Of a DNA stretch of 64,000 bases, positions 1 to 12,800 are shown one piece after another (the first letter of the stretch is position 1; each line of letters opens with the position of its first letter). This DNA comes from Oxyruncus cristatus. Lineage: Eukaryota > Chordata > Aves > Passeriformes > Cotingidae. Below the pieces are notes generated by a model. That model saw nothing but the letters and a program-made list of their open reading frames with translations, was not told the origin of the DNA and did no database searches. The position numbers were made by a program, and so were the translations under genes. The DNA lies in contig VXAY01003755.1 of assembly GCA_013399855.1 (NCBI GenBank), positions 166,837-230,836 of the forward strand, given 5' to 3'.

Positions 1-2419
1 TGGACCCACTTCATCACAGCAACCATCTTGGTAGGAAAGAAAACAGTTTGACATGGGTATATTTAAAAAAAAAAAACAGGATCTGAATAAAAAAATGAGG
101 ACATCTTGAAAGATTATGAATAATAGTGAAGAGAAGCAAAACAGTTGAAGGAACCATTGAGAATGTTTAATGAGACCTGAACAGTGGTTCAGAACCTGCA
201 TACACTCTTAAAATCAGGATTTCATAAAGACCAAACACATGCAGAAAACCAACTCAGATGAAAGAATAAAGATACTGGGTGTCAAAAAGCAACCTTCAAA
301 AAGCACAAGTAATTATAAATGGCAAATAATTCTGCATGTAATTTATATATATAATAACAATGTTACAAACCAGAAAAGATTTCCAGAAACAATTTGCTAA
401 ATCCTATAAAAAGTAACAAATCTTTTAAAACATCTAAAGAAGAATGTCTCCCAGAGTCACTGAAACCAGTAGAAGATTCGAAGAGCATAGTGGAGCTGAA
501 AAATTTTGCTCAGAAAATAGCCGTTGTAATTTGAGGCAACTTTCCTAACTAAACTGGTGGAAATGGGACTTGTAATTTTCCAGGAGTTCAGCTTTCTTAA
601 CTTAGCATCAACTTAAATAAATACAAAAGCTGTTTTGGAAATTCAGAATCTCAGCCCCTACAGATAACAATTATCTAATCTTTTTGCAAATAGCCATAGG
701 TGATAATTTCAAAATGCAACATTACGTGAAGATGTATGAGTGTCGGAGATACTAAAGGTCTATAATTGCCCAGAAATTTGACAGAATTAATACAGTGGGA
801 ATTTGTTTTCACCATTTTCAACCATCTAAATGCAAACAAGAAGGTACATGCGTGCACATAGGCCTACACATTTCTCCTTATAGTTCCCTCTACTTCATTT
901 CCAAGAAGACTTTATGTAAACCTCAGTTGGACAAAACTAATCAAAGTAGCTGTTGTCTCAAAATTTTATTTGCACATGCTACTTCTAATCTCTCTTTTTC
1001 TAAGCATCCAGTAAGTAATACCAGAAGTCTAAAAAAATATTCTGTCTGTTTGAGTAGAATTCAAGGGTCAATAAAAATAAAAACAGTAATAGCACTCCTT
1101 GAAAAAGAGAGTTAATTACAGTTCTATGAAGAAGAGCAAGACTGTGGAATAAGTACCTGCTACATTAGCACTCTCATTTCCCATCTACCATGCAGGGTCC
1201 TTATAGAGCTGAGCAAGAGTACTTCAGCCTAAACTGGTTGGCATTTATTGGCAAGGACCCTGTTTTAATGCCAGCTCCCTCCCTAGAGTTGCTTCTAACC
1301 CCTGCTTATGTTTTCCCTGCCTTCATTCTATTTCCTCCTACAGGTTTACAATATGGGATAAAAGCTCTTTAGTCTGGTATTGTTTAGCATTGTTATCTGA
1401 CCTTAACTTTGATGAGCTAGAACAGACATAATCCTCAGAATACAGGTAGGAGGCAGAAATTTATTTTAAAAATCAGCAGGACTCGGTTTTTGCTCTCAGG
1501 AAGGACTTTGGCTGCTCACGTGTCACTGTCAGAAGTAAAATGAGACACGTGGAGAGATTATCATCCCTGCTCTTTTTTCCAAATACAGTTGTGACACCAA
1601 AACCTAAAGACTGCAGGCCCTAGAACCTCTGTGAGCCATCCCAGATAAACTATTCCTCTCCCAAACTCTTTCCACAGGTTGGGAACTCATGTGTAAGAAC
1701 ATGTCTTAACAGTGGGTTGTTTGTACTCAGAGATGGACCGTGTGGAGAATGCAGAGGTCAAAATGTAAGGGCAAGCCAAGTATGGAGTTAGGGTGAGGAG
1801 ATCCATAGCTCATCCAGTCTGCACACCAAATGGCACAAAAATTTGCAATACTAATGCACACAAACATTACATATATCATCAAATTATGAAATCATGTTCA
1901 GAGATAACACACCCCCCAAAATAATCCACTTCCGTTTTTCATTTAGCTTCAAATTTCAAAGTTAAAGGGTTTATATCCTGCAGAATTTTTCTCTAGTCGA
2001 GTTGTAGAAGATAGAAACTTGTTTATGCAACTCATAAATGCAAGCTGAGACTCTTACATAATTACAGGTCTCCAAACAATATGCATACAGGAGCTGGCAA
2101 GGCCACGCTGGATAATCAGTTTTAAGATGGAGCAGCCTTTGAAACAAGCAGAGAATCTCATTACCCAGCTGCATAAATCCATGGTTCAATCACATCTTGA
2201 ACTGTTGTGTGCTGTTCTCATCCTACAATCTCAGAAAAAAGAGAGTATAACTGGGAAAGATTGAGAGTAGTGTGGCAGACATATTAAAAAATATACTATT
2301 CAAAATAGTATATTCAAAATATTTAAAAAATTGAACTATTTTTGAAAATATGGGACAGTTGCTAAGTAAACATTAGCTTAGCAAAGAGATACATTGGAAT
2401 GAGGAGTAGGGAGTACCAC
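1..2419. other. Unidentified non-coding stretch
   Basis: I recognise no gene or repeat here. The stretch is A-rich on the + strand at its left end, with a run of about 12 A near position 65. The longest open frame is 106 codons (795-1115, +) and has no recognisable domain. A short perfect AT-rich inverted repeat lies at 2290-2314. The left 600 bases, dense in A and containing many short AAAG/GAAA words, could be an old LINE body, but I could not anchor them to any family. Confidence 0.5.
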
Positions 2420-2815
2420 ATTAAAAAAAAATGCACAGAATTACATCGGGAATGGCTGCTCACAGTCTCTGCCAAAGCAGAGCTACAGGGCACAAGCAGA
2501 TGGCAGACTCAGAGCAAATGAAAGAAATTGATTTTTCACATTGTGCAGATAAACTACAGGTTTTTTCAGATGCAAAACATCCATGTGAGTACAAAAGATG
2601 ACTGAAAAACAATCAAAAGGAAAAAAAAGCATCAGGGCCATTAATTACAAAGACACCGTCTCAGACTCAAGGAGCCCTTGGAGCTGGAAAAATATTCTGA
2701 GGAAACATCATTATATTTTTGACCTTTTTCTCTTCTCTAACTATATGCTTTTGTGTGCGTGGTGACAGGATACTAGGAAAAATGGATACATCCCATGCAC
2801 TGAATCCATAATCTT
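2420..2815 (+). mobile_element. Old CR1-type LINE, 3' end
   Basis: This is a decayed 3' end of a CR1-superfamily non-LTR retrotransposon. The wording follows the ancient amniote CR1 tail in the right order. A 'cagactcagagcaaatgaaa' block with 'tttttcacat' follows at 2502-2540. 'gacaccgtctcagactcaag' lies near 2652, in a CR1-like lead-in. The near-terminal 'gacaggatacta' with a diverged 'aatggatac' lies at 2764-2786, where the family has its terminal 'aggatactgg' phrase. No open frame survives and the left edge is uncertain. CR1 elements are usually truncated at the 5' end and lack the long poly-A tail of L1. This copy is clearly older than the two at 39700 and 48925. The identification is by remembered family wording, not by alignment. 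Confidence 0.7.
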
Positions 2816-5609
2816 TAGTTTGTGTTTCAGAACTGCCAAGAATCATGAAAATCAGAAGTAATCAAATGCCCCTCAAGATTTTTTCCTTTGCAGGAACAGA
2901 GGAATCAACTGCAGAAGGTACAATGTATATCCTGATTAAGTTTTCCCCAATTATTTCTATGCAAATCACAAAATTACCTCCTGGGCTCTTTTTTCCCCCA
3001 GGAAGCTCTGAGCATTGCTGAGGAACCTTTAAGTGATAGGGCATGCTCAAGTGTAAAGGACATGTGAGATGTAAAGCTGCTTTGCAGTATTAGGTCTCCA
3101 AGCCTTTGCACCTATGATAGTGTGTTTCTTCTGAGAGTGTCGGAGACTTCCTTGTTTACAAGGACACTGCTAATTCCAGCACAAACCTTATGTGAGCTCT
3201 CTTTAAGCTATGCCATGAGTCCTGAATGGGTCCCAAACTAACTCACACAAGCATGAGCATAGCTCACCTCCTCCTGCCTCTGGGTGGGAATCACACCTCT
3301 GCCTTGGAGCAAATGATTTTGTGAACTGAAAAGTTTCTCCCACGATGCCAGGAGGCAAGCTACCCTTTTACAGCCTGGTCCAGGCACCCAGCTTTTGCTT
3401 TTGGTTTTGTAAGGTAAATGAGACCAGAGCATTTGTATGAGGGAGAAGGAAGGCTGTGAAGGATGGATCTAATGCCAGCACGGATAAAAGGAATAACGAG
3501 GTCTGCCCCTGGAGAAGGAGGCTGTGGGGTCAACCTCAGAGGTGAGCATGTGTTTGGAGAAATTAGCAGTTATTTTGAATGAAGAGTGATGCTAAGACAC
3601 ACATTCACACTGAGAGGTGTAAAGTTAAGAAGTAGCATAAAATTTCTCATTTCTCCCTTTAATCAAAAGACTGCTTCATAACATTAAGAAAGCAATCAAC
3701 CTACAAATGATGTCTCTGAAGGAATAACTGAAAGTTGTTCACAATAACAAATGCATCTTCTGTGAAAGATTGAAATAGTAATGAATTGGCACACCAATAT
3801 CTCTGCTGTTATTTGTAAAGGGGAGTTACAGAATTAAGGCAATGTATAGTATATCTGACATAAAAGTTAGTGGTTGTCTCAAAACATGTAACCTCTGGCT
3901 GGGGTGAGTAGGTAGATAACCTAGTGCTTAGCAGGGATCTCTATCCCAATACTTCCTCCTTTACTTTGCAGTGCACCATTTTGCTTTCAGTCCTTAGATA
4001 CATATTGTCTCACATAAAATAAGTTCTCTGGTTGTCTCAGTGGGTATCTTAGGCAATATTTGAAGTAATTATGTCACTTCAAAAGCAGCATAGGAGAACA
4101 ATATTGTACCATTTTATTTCTCTTCACAGATGTCCAAACAACATTAAAATAAATCAGAAGTGCATTGCATTCAGAGCAACAACATAAATATAAAATCTCT
4201 CCAGCACAGCAAGAGCCATCGAACAATTAGCAGGAGTCCTTCTGACTAAACAAATACATTTTGCACTTCTGGAGGAATCCAATGGGAATGAACACCACTG
4301 AGAGAAAAAAATAGTAATCTTTAACAGTGTTAATAGGTCATATAGTACAGATTATCCCATAATTACTTCAATAGCTATTTTACAGAAGATGTGTGTTTCT
4401 AAAATTCAGAACTTCCATGTCATCCTGCTTGGCCTGAATGGAAAATCATTCATACCTTCTTTGGTTTTTTCACTTTATCATCTTTGTTGCTTTGGTGTCC
4501 TCTGTCATGCTCCAGGTAGATGTTTGCTTAACATGAAGTCTGGAAATCATAGTTGGGTCAAATTTAACACAAAGATAAGTGTGTAGCTATGCAAGTATTT
4601 GAGAAGTGAATACTGGCTGTAATAACTACTGATGCAAAAAACTGAGCTGCAAAAGACATTTCTTGGGGAAATATTTTCCCCCCCTTCTTTATATCTTCAT
4701 ATTCCTGTGATACCACTTCTGAGACTGGGGAAACCACAGTTAGCACAGTCTGCAAAACTGAGATGTAGGTAAATACAGAAACATTTAAGAGGCAAATAAT
4801 TATATTAATAATCAGTGATGTCACACTGGACTCATGACAAGTGAGAGAAGTACCACCATGAAAGGTGTGACTGGAGCCTCGGCCCAGCATACTGCTAAAG
4901 CTAAATTTAACAAAACAAATGAGTTTCAGAATCAAGTGTCAGTGGATCATGGTTTACGTATGAGAAAGGTAATCAAATGAAATTAAATTCAATGAAATTC
5001 AAAGGTATTTACTTTGCGTCTCACTCAGAACATCTAAGTAGCATTTTTACTGTAAGATAATACTCATATGTATATGATAATACCCATATGATCAAGATGT
5101 GGTCACGAATATGTTCACATTTTCTCCATTAATGTTTTTTAGTGGGGTTTTTGTGCTTAATTCTTGTAGGTTGTTAATAAAATTAAAAAAAAAATTGACA
5201 TATCTAATTTCCTACTGTGTCTATTGTTTTGTTTTTAGTGACAGCTCTATAAGCAAATAAACAGTCCAGAGAGTTGCTCTTGTTGGAGGTTGGACTTCAA
5301 ATATATAAATTGAAGCCTTCAGAGCCAATTTAATATGCATAATGTGGTCTGATGAAAAATGGTATAGTTATCCTGGGGTGACCAGCACTGCTTAGCATTG
5401 ATTTGGATTTCAAGCTGCAATGGAGGAATGGTGCAAAATTGGGATACACAACATTTATCAACACAATGAATAAAATGTAAGCACCTTCTCTTTTTTTCTG
5501 TGCATCATGAAGGAACAAAAAGCCCAAATCTTATTACAGAAGTAAAATCAAAGACAATTTTCTCACAAGATGGGTTGTTATTCACAAAGAATTTTCAGGA
5601 GTCGGCTGA
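2816..5609. other. Unidentified non-coding stretch
   Basis: No gene or repeat is recognised. The longest open frame, 4564-4935 (-), has 123 codons and a hydrophobic stretch near its middle, but no family resemblance and no support from its neighbours. The DNA is A+T-rich with ordinary dispersed A and T runs. Confidence 0.5.
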
Positions 5610-5795
5610 GAGATGGGAACAGAAGTTCTAATTTTGCTTCCCTGTTGCAATGGGCAGGGTATTTCTGTGTTCTCTTTTCCCTGTTTGTAAAGTAAGGATA
5701 GAGCAATAATGAGTTATTCCGTTTTATGATTCTCTTAGTGTTTGCATAGCACTTTGAAATATCAGGAGTAACATAGAAATAATAACTACTGGACA
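5610..5795 (+). mobile_element. MIR/CORE-SINE-like fragment
   Basis: The sequence follows the 3' two-thirds of a MIR-type (CORE-SINE) element in order. A diverged 'gggcagggtatttctgtg' stands where the family has its 'gggcaagtcacttaacctct' stretch. It is followed by 'ttccctgtttgtaaagtaag' (family: 'tttccccatctgtaaaatgg'), then a 'gataata'-like segment. The tail 'tttgcatagcactttgaaat' is the well-known MIR/L2-type phrase, and it ends in 'agaaataataac'. These are tRNA-derived SINEs mobilised by L2-type LINEs and long inactive in amniotes. The tRNA-like head with its A and B boxes is not recognisable, so the copy seems truncated or decayed at its 5' end. Confidence 0.6.
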
Positions 5796-8700
5796 TATTA
5801 TGGCAAACACAAATTACTCTATTTCCAGCATTTTACCTTTTATCATTTCAATATTTTGTTGAAATATAACTTGTGATTTTTATGTAATGAGAAATAGATT
5901 ACTAGGTAGCATACTAAGTAAAAATTTGGTGTGGAACACTCTAAAACAATAACTTCCATCCCAGAAGAAACTAAGGTATTTACAAGATGTTTTTATAATA
6001 AAAATAAACCATTCAAAAGTTGGCAGGGATTCTCTGGGCATAATTGCAGTTGTGCTTGTTTCAAAATGCCTATTAAATCTGATTCACCAGGACTGTACTA
6101 CTAGCATGCCTCTACCTATGGGAAAAGCCTGGACAATAATTTAAACTACTTTAAATTGAAAATTTAGAGCTGTTATAATTAATTGTGAATCATTAGAAAC
6201 AGATCAATTAAAAAAAATAAATAAAACCACAACAAAATAAAACAAGATTGTTTGCAACACAACAGATCATTAGCAAACTGCTGTAGAATCCAAAGATTTG
6301 CCAGAGAAAAAGATATATCACAGACACAATCATGCTTCTGTATAAAACCTCAAATTTTCTGTCATATCCTCCAGCACTGTCTCCCCTGGGGTTTAGTGCA
6401 GCCCATCCCCACGTGGGTTTTATAACTCTCAGTAAATCTTTGTGTTACCTACACTTGGACCACAGAAAATTTGAAGAGTTCCAGCACACTAGGTGCCCAC
6501 TGATTTGATTTATCAGGAGGATTGATGGGGATTCTGTTTGGGAGGGAGACTGATGAGGGTGTACATACCACAGATATCCCTGTCTGTTCAAGCCTCCCTT
6601 TTATGATCAAGTAGTTTTTAAGATTAAATAGGGGGTTTTCTCTGTGTCTTAGGGTTGATAAGCTAGCTTAGCAAGTGCCAGAGCATTCTCATGGTCTCAT
6701 GTGCCTGGATAGGTACCCTCAGAAAGGATTTTATGTCTGTCACAGGCTCACAAGGGTAGCAGTGTGGCAACTGGAAAAGGGCATACCGGAGAATGTTAAA
6801 AGGTCTTCTGCTAAGTAATGGCCATTTTTTTTTCTGTCTCCAATGTATTACAACTGTATGCTCCCATCTTCTTGGCATTAATTTGATAACAAATAACTCA
6901 GTTATACTGGTGTTTTGTATGATCTTCTCCTAAACCCCCTGCCCACATTACAATTGTACACATACACACATCTAAGACAAAATTTTCTGTTGAGGTTCCC
7001 ATCAGCTAAAAAAATCGTTAGAGCTGCCTCAGGTGTCTTCTCTCATGTCATTGGAGTTTACACAAGAAAAAGGAAAGAATATCAAAATATATGCATGGGA
7101 TTCTACCAGAAAAATGTTACCCTTGGAAAGCTTGAGTAGTCAGCATTGATAACATAGAGGAAATACTTAAGATCAGATCTGTTAAAAAAGGACCTCAGTC
7201 ATCCTGCCTACGTACCTTGAAATCAGACCTGTTCATAGAGCCTAATGAATCTGAACCTACATATTTAGTAGAAATGTAATGACATACAGGCTTCTTGGCC
7301 AGTTTTACAGTCATGTATTCATTCAGGACAATCTCATTATACTTGAAGACTGTGCAAATGTGGAAAAGTATCGGAATCATTCTGCTGGAACAAACGAATG
7401 CCTTACATTCTGCATCTCATTGCTGGAAATGACTTCCAACAGGAGTTTTACAGGGAGAGAAAACCGATAACCCCATTTTTCTGGGTTTGTAATTTTCTCC
7501 TGTTATGTAAAAAGCAGCTCCAGCATTGGCTGGGAATAGCTTCTGTGCTGGAAGAGCAGGGCTTATGCCTATTTTGTTCATAACACAGTTCCTGCAATTT
7601 AAAAGAGAGCAATAGACCAAAGAGGAGAGTACAGTCAAACTGTGGCCAAGAGAAGTGAATAAACTCTGTCTAAATGGTAATTTAGAGGCACCTTAGTGTT
7701 GACTTTAAATGTGCTTTAGAAAGTGCTTTTCATAAGGAAGAGATGTGATTAAATTAAATTCCTCTCCAACAATAGTTTACAGGTACCTATTATAAGCTTG
7801 TGAAAAGTGTCAGTGGAGATACTGAACACATCTCTTGCCAATTTAAACTTCTCTTAAAAATTAAAATTTCTGTACATTTGCACAGTATTATTCTGCTTCT
7901 GTCTAGTGGCACTTTCTATTCTATTCTAGAGGAACTGTGTTCTATTATTCGTGGCTAATTTTAATTACTATATCTGTAATTTCATCCACATCATAATTTA
8001 CCACATTGATTGTCCATTAAGACCTTGTGAACTGTAAACTATTATTTCCATCTCTTCCTCAGCAATCATGTCAGTTATTCACTCAATCTTCCCACTGCAG
8101 AGTTTTCTATTCAGGGATGAAGTTGGTTGATTATTTATTTTTATACTAATAGTGTCCAAACCAGTTAATGCTCAGTTGACTGCACATTTTCCTCACTAGA
8201 CTGGTTATGGTTTCAAGCTGCACTGTGTAAATCTGGAAGTCTGTACAGTGAGAGAGAAACACAGTTTCTATGCTCCTTCTCCTGCTTGGAAAATATGCTA
8301 TTTTTGTTTGCATGGGAACTCAGAGTCATGATCCTTGCATGACCATTTCAAGTCTAGGAAGAGAGGTCTGCACATAGATTTGTGATTCCCCAGCAAACAC
8401 AATCACTCTTAAGCAAATTGTAGAAAAGCTTTGGGAATTAGTTTGGGGGTTAAAACTGCTTCTTACTCATGGTTTGGAAGGAAGACGACGCCTGTGAGAG
8501 ACATGAGCTACTGGGGGTTCATTCTGCCATTCCTACCTGCCCCAAGCTTGCCACTTGCCTCTCCCACTCTCTGGCCATGGCTCTGCCCTGCAGCTCCCAG
8601 CCCAGGAGTATTGAAGGAAGCAGAGGACCACAAGCAGAAGGGATTTGGAGGCTGTTTCAGCACCCCACAGGCTGAGCAAGCTCCCCACAAGCAGGGAAGC

Positions 8701-9054
8701 ACGGGCTGTAGTGACTTGTTCAGGAACAGTCTGACTACCCACCCATTCTGCCATGGTCTTGGTTCTAGGAGGTATTATTTCCTCCCCTTACACCCAGACC
8801 CTTAACAAATCTGGCTGCCTCTTTCACCACAGAATGAACACATCTGTCAAGGCACCATTGGACCCTCTTCATTCATCCTTGGGAAATAGACTTGTCTTTC
8901 TTTTACCTTCTGTTTTCTACCTTTCCTTTTCAGTGAAGTTACAGCTGCCAAAATTACAGTACTTCCCTACCCATTCCTCTAATCATGTAATTCTTATGTC
9001 CTGATGCCATTTCCTCTCGTCCCAGGGCCTGTTCTCGACTTCTAAGGCTCCTTT
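5796..9054. other. Unidentified non-coding stretch
   Basis: No gene or repeat is recognised. A locally G+C-richer patch at 8430-8805 has overlapping open frames on both strands: 124 codons on +, 68 on + in another frame, and 73 and 64 on -. When several frames are open over the same bases, low stop density from base composition is a better explanation than coding. None of the translations resembles a known domain. Confidence 0.5.
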
Positions 9055-9313
9055 TGTTGCCTAAAATCCGCTCTTAAAAGAAACCTCTATGACCCAATTT
9101 GCGAGTTTTAAAAGCCAGGCATTCTTTTATTATGACATGCTAGAATGATTCCAGCATGCCTGCCCTGGGAATTGCTTTGCCAAAGTGCACACAGCACACA
9201 GGTATCTTTGCTAACGCTTATTTGTCAACATTACACGATTAATTATTTTTCGTTCCCCACATTCCTGTTACATATTCATGACATTTCCCAAGACTAATTA
9301 GCATATATACATA
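9055..9313 (-). mobile_element. Putative solo LTR of an endogenous retrovirus
   Basis: Read on the minus strand, this block looks like an avian retroviral long terminal repeat. It has an AATAAA polyadenylation signal (plus-strand 'tttatt' near 9127), a short R/U5-like stretch with 'cttttaaaactcgcaa', and an end in '...ttttaggcaaca'. The plus-strand left edge is 'tgttgcc' (9055) and the right edge is near 'tatatacata' (9304-9313). The direct repeat 'tccttt' lies at 9049-9054 and again at 9314-9319, which would fit a target-site duplication. If so, the minus-strand left terminus would read TA instead of the canonical TG, with a TG two bases further in, so the exact border is unsure. No gag, pol or env sequence is recognisable on either side, so it would be a solo LTR left by recombination. 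Confidence 0.5.
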
Positions 9314-9319
9314 TCCTTT

Positions 9320-9719
9320 TTAGGTCTCTGAGGGATTTCACTGAGGGCCTCTATTGGTCATCTGTGTCTGGAGCCCCCCAAAGATCTAAGTGACTGCCTA
9401 TGAGCTTCTTAAAGACAGTACTGGTTATAGAGTAGCTTGGTTTTGCTTGGCTGGCTGCCTCAGTTCACTTCTTCATTGTTTCTTTACTTTACTTGATTAG
9501 TCCTTTTAAATCACTTGGATCATATATACATGGTTTCTATGGTACATTCCACTGCTAAAAACTATTAGTTCTTGTTACATCTCAAAACTCAGATATCACT
9601 TTGTTCCATTTTTCTCAGGCTTGGTCTTATTCTGGCTTGGTCTCCTTTCCCATCCTTGCATGTGTTTGTTCTCAGGAGGTTCCCACAGCTTATCAGACCC
9701 TCAGCGCCTTTAAACTCCG
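9320..9719. other. Short unidentified stretch
   Basis: Nothing is recognised between the LTR-like block and the MIR-like fragment. A 'gcctcagttcacttcttcat' phrase near 9458 is faintly SINE-like, but it is too short to call. Confidence 0.4.
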
Positions 9720-9880
9720 GATAAATCCATGTGAGGACCCAGTCTGGCCTTGGCACCCTTCACCTGAAGTACAGCATAGCTCTGGCACAGATTTTTCTAT
9801 CTCACTTTGGGCAAGTCACATGTATTTGCAGGGCTTTCATTTACCATTTGAAAAATGGGGACGATATCTTTTTTTTTTCT
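9720..9880 (+). mobile_element. MIR-like SINE fragment
   Basis: The centre reads 'ctttgggcaagtcacatgta', then a diverged middle, then 'catttaccatttgaaaaatg' and 'gggacgata'. That is the order of the MIR core: the 'cttgggcaagtcacttaacc', 'cagtttccccatctgtaaaatggggataata' segments. Upstream, 'tagctctggcacagattttt' fits the preceding 'ggctctgccacttact' part. The fragment breaks down into a T-run at about 9870. Old MIR-type copies of this length are scattered through amniote genomes. Confidence 0.62.
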
Positions 9881-12800
9881 CTTTCCCTTGCCATCTACTC
9901 TTTATTATGGAATCACCCCAACGATTTTAGAACTGGGGGCCGGGACTTCTGATGAGCTTATGGGACTAATGGCAGTTTTTATTTCAAAATGCCCACGAGT
10001 GCAGGAGGCAGTGTTTATCCCTGTTCCTATCTTTACTTACAGGCAGGCACAGAATTGCCTTTGAAGGAAAGGCCAAACTGTATCACCCTGTAGGTGGGAC
10101 CTGGGCCACGGACATCAGTTGAACCACATACTTCTGCTGACACTGTGTTAAAGCAGGACCCAACTGTGTCTCTGCCTTTCCTTGGACCCCATCTCAGCCC
10201 ACCAACTGGTCTCTGTCTGTGAAGGATCCTGTCAGGGCAAGCTCTACTGAGTGCTGGTACTCATCCAACACAGAAAATGAAAATTATCTGTATTTTTCTA
10301 ATGGGATAAGTAATTTTGAATTTCTACATTAAGTACACCAATAAATGAATCAGTTTTGTCCGCCTAATAATCCTGCTTTTTCTTTTCCTTTCGAATGGAC
10401 TTAGGGATTTTTAGCCAATACATATACAAATTCTTAACCTGTACTCTTTTAATGACAGCAAAATGCAGGATGCTAAAGCGGAAAGGATGTCATTTAATTA
10501 CAGAGATCTGACAAAAAATTCAGGTGAAGGAAATTAATGTGAAGCACGGAAAGGCCAACTAAAACTTCCTCAATTTACCTGCTGTGAAATGATTCTCCTC
10601 CTGATATTATCACTGGATCTACAGAATCAGGAAATAAGTTTTTTTGATTTTTTTTAATTGCCAATTACTCAGTACCCTTTAGTGTTTATAATGAGTGAAT
10701 AGCTACAGCGGGCATTTACTAACTCTCTTTGGGACACTGACAAGTATTGAAGATTTGGACAGTGAAGCTGATTTCAAATGTTTGCAGATGAACCATCTGT
10801 GGCTATCAAAAACCTCTGCAATACCATATGTGAGACCAATTCAGATACACTATAAAACAAACTGGGAGTGAGGGCATGAATTGTTGGAAGCAAACATTTA
10901 TCCAAAGACAAATGAACGGCAAAATGACACAGAATGGAAAATGTTACTGCTTGATTTCTCTGGAAAATGAAGGAAGACACATGCTTTCTGGACTGGATGA
11001 TCATCAGTATCTCCAGTTTTCTGGGTATCAACAAGAACCCAGGCATTTTGGTTATTACGAAAAGTGTGAGTGTATTTGTCTCAGGACTGTAGTGCCAACC
11101 TCCACCAAACAATTACCTGATTTTCAGGTGGGTTTTTTGTGTGTCCCCACACTGCATTTCTCACTTGTGAAGGTTCTCTATAAGCATCTTAAATGCTTGG
11201 GCATGAGAAAGCCAAAGAGCCTGACTGACATAAGAGAAGTGACCCAGGTATCCCCTTCATCTTGTTGCAAGAAATTCCTGAATGGAGAAATCATTATTTT
11301 CTGTAGATGGGGATGTCTTTTTGTTGAACAGCTGCAGGCACAGGTTTTTAGTACACGGCTAATAATCACCACCCTCCTTCCAAACTGACCAGATCAAGTT
11401 CAAAGCTATTGTCATTCCAATGCCACTCCCTCCCTCCATCTCTACTAAGAAAGGATGGATGTCCCACTGTTACTTATGAAACCACAGGGGCATGTGATGA
11501 ACCTCATGAATCCCAGGCTTGCTGGGCTATTTGGAGACACACTGTAGGGCCCTGCCAGGTAAAATATTTCTATTTTAGGTTACTATATGTAGTCTGAGAA
11601 ACTGTCCACAAATGTCAGATGCCAGTGTGTGCACATGCCTCCTGATACAGCTGCATATATAACATGGAGAAAAAGTCTGTTAGAGAAAATGTCAGGAAGT
11701 CTGACGTGGAGGAACAAGAGAGACATTTTCCTACTTTTCTTTTAGTAAAGATAGAAAAAAGCTTTTGGGAGAGTGGAAATTAGTGATGTGAGACAGTATC
11801 AATGAAAGACAAATTTTAAAAGCATCTACAAAATGTTCGAGTCAGAGGGAAGTGAAGCCTAATTTGGATTTGAAAGGGATAGATACATTTAAAATTTAAA
11901 GCTTGAGTGTCCTGTTTTTCAGGTAACGGTCTGTCTGCTTAGCAACATCTGAATAATCTATGACACATCTCCACACAATGGGATGTCACAGCATTTAAAA
12001 GGAAATAATGAACTTGTTACCACAGATAAATCAGAAAGGAGTCCCTCATTCAGAAACAGGGTTGATAGCCAAAAAACATGTGTTCCTTACTCTACAGGTG
12101 GGAACGTTTTAGAGCTCTTCATCAGGAATATGATGTGGGGGAACTAATGGCCATTAAGCAACAGATATTTTGCCCAAAAATACTGCCCCAGAATGAAATG
12201 AAGATCCATTCGTTGTTTTGGGAGGTGCAAGATACACGAGCAGGAAGGCAGAGCAAGGGCTGTTAAGGTTATTGCCCCTGAGCCACCCTGCTGCCACATC
12301 CCTGAAACTACCAGGGAGTCCTGAGATTTGATGTGTATTTGAAGGGAGAGACAGTTTCTTCCTGGCAGTGGGAATAAGGATGATTGGGAGCAATCCTGAT
12401 GAGCTTGCTAGGAAAGCTGACTATGCTCCCATTCAACAGGTGTGGATGCTCACCAAGACTTCCTTATCCCTGACAATACTCAAAACACCTCTGCAGATCA
12501 GTTTGTGGCATCAAAAAGATTTCATCCTTGGACCTGTCCTTTGTGGAACTGTTCTTTCAGCATTTGTCAGAACAAGAGGGATAGCAGAAAAACCCTGCAG
12601 AAATTCTTTAGCCTCAGACACTTGCAAAAATAACAATGAAGATCAATAAACTTCATATCCTTTCCAATTATAAATTATTCTCAGAAACTACTGATAAATG
12701 TTTACAGTGTTTTTCCTTATTTAATAGATTATCTGGATTTGTGGTCATAACATATTAAAATGCACTGTTTGTCATTAGAATACTTGAAATGAAAGAAATG

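Noticed and set aside
4564..4935. 123-codon minus-strand frame as a small membrane protein
   Set aside because: Only a vague hydrophobic stretch, with no motif or context to support it.
10876..11388. 170-codon open frame as a host gene
   Set aside because: It has no recognised domain, antisense frames overlap it, and the length is near chance expectation for the window. Kept only as an observation.
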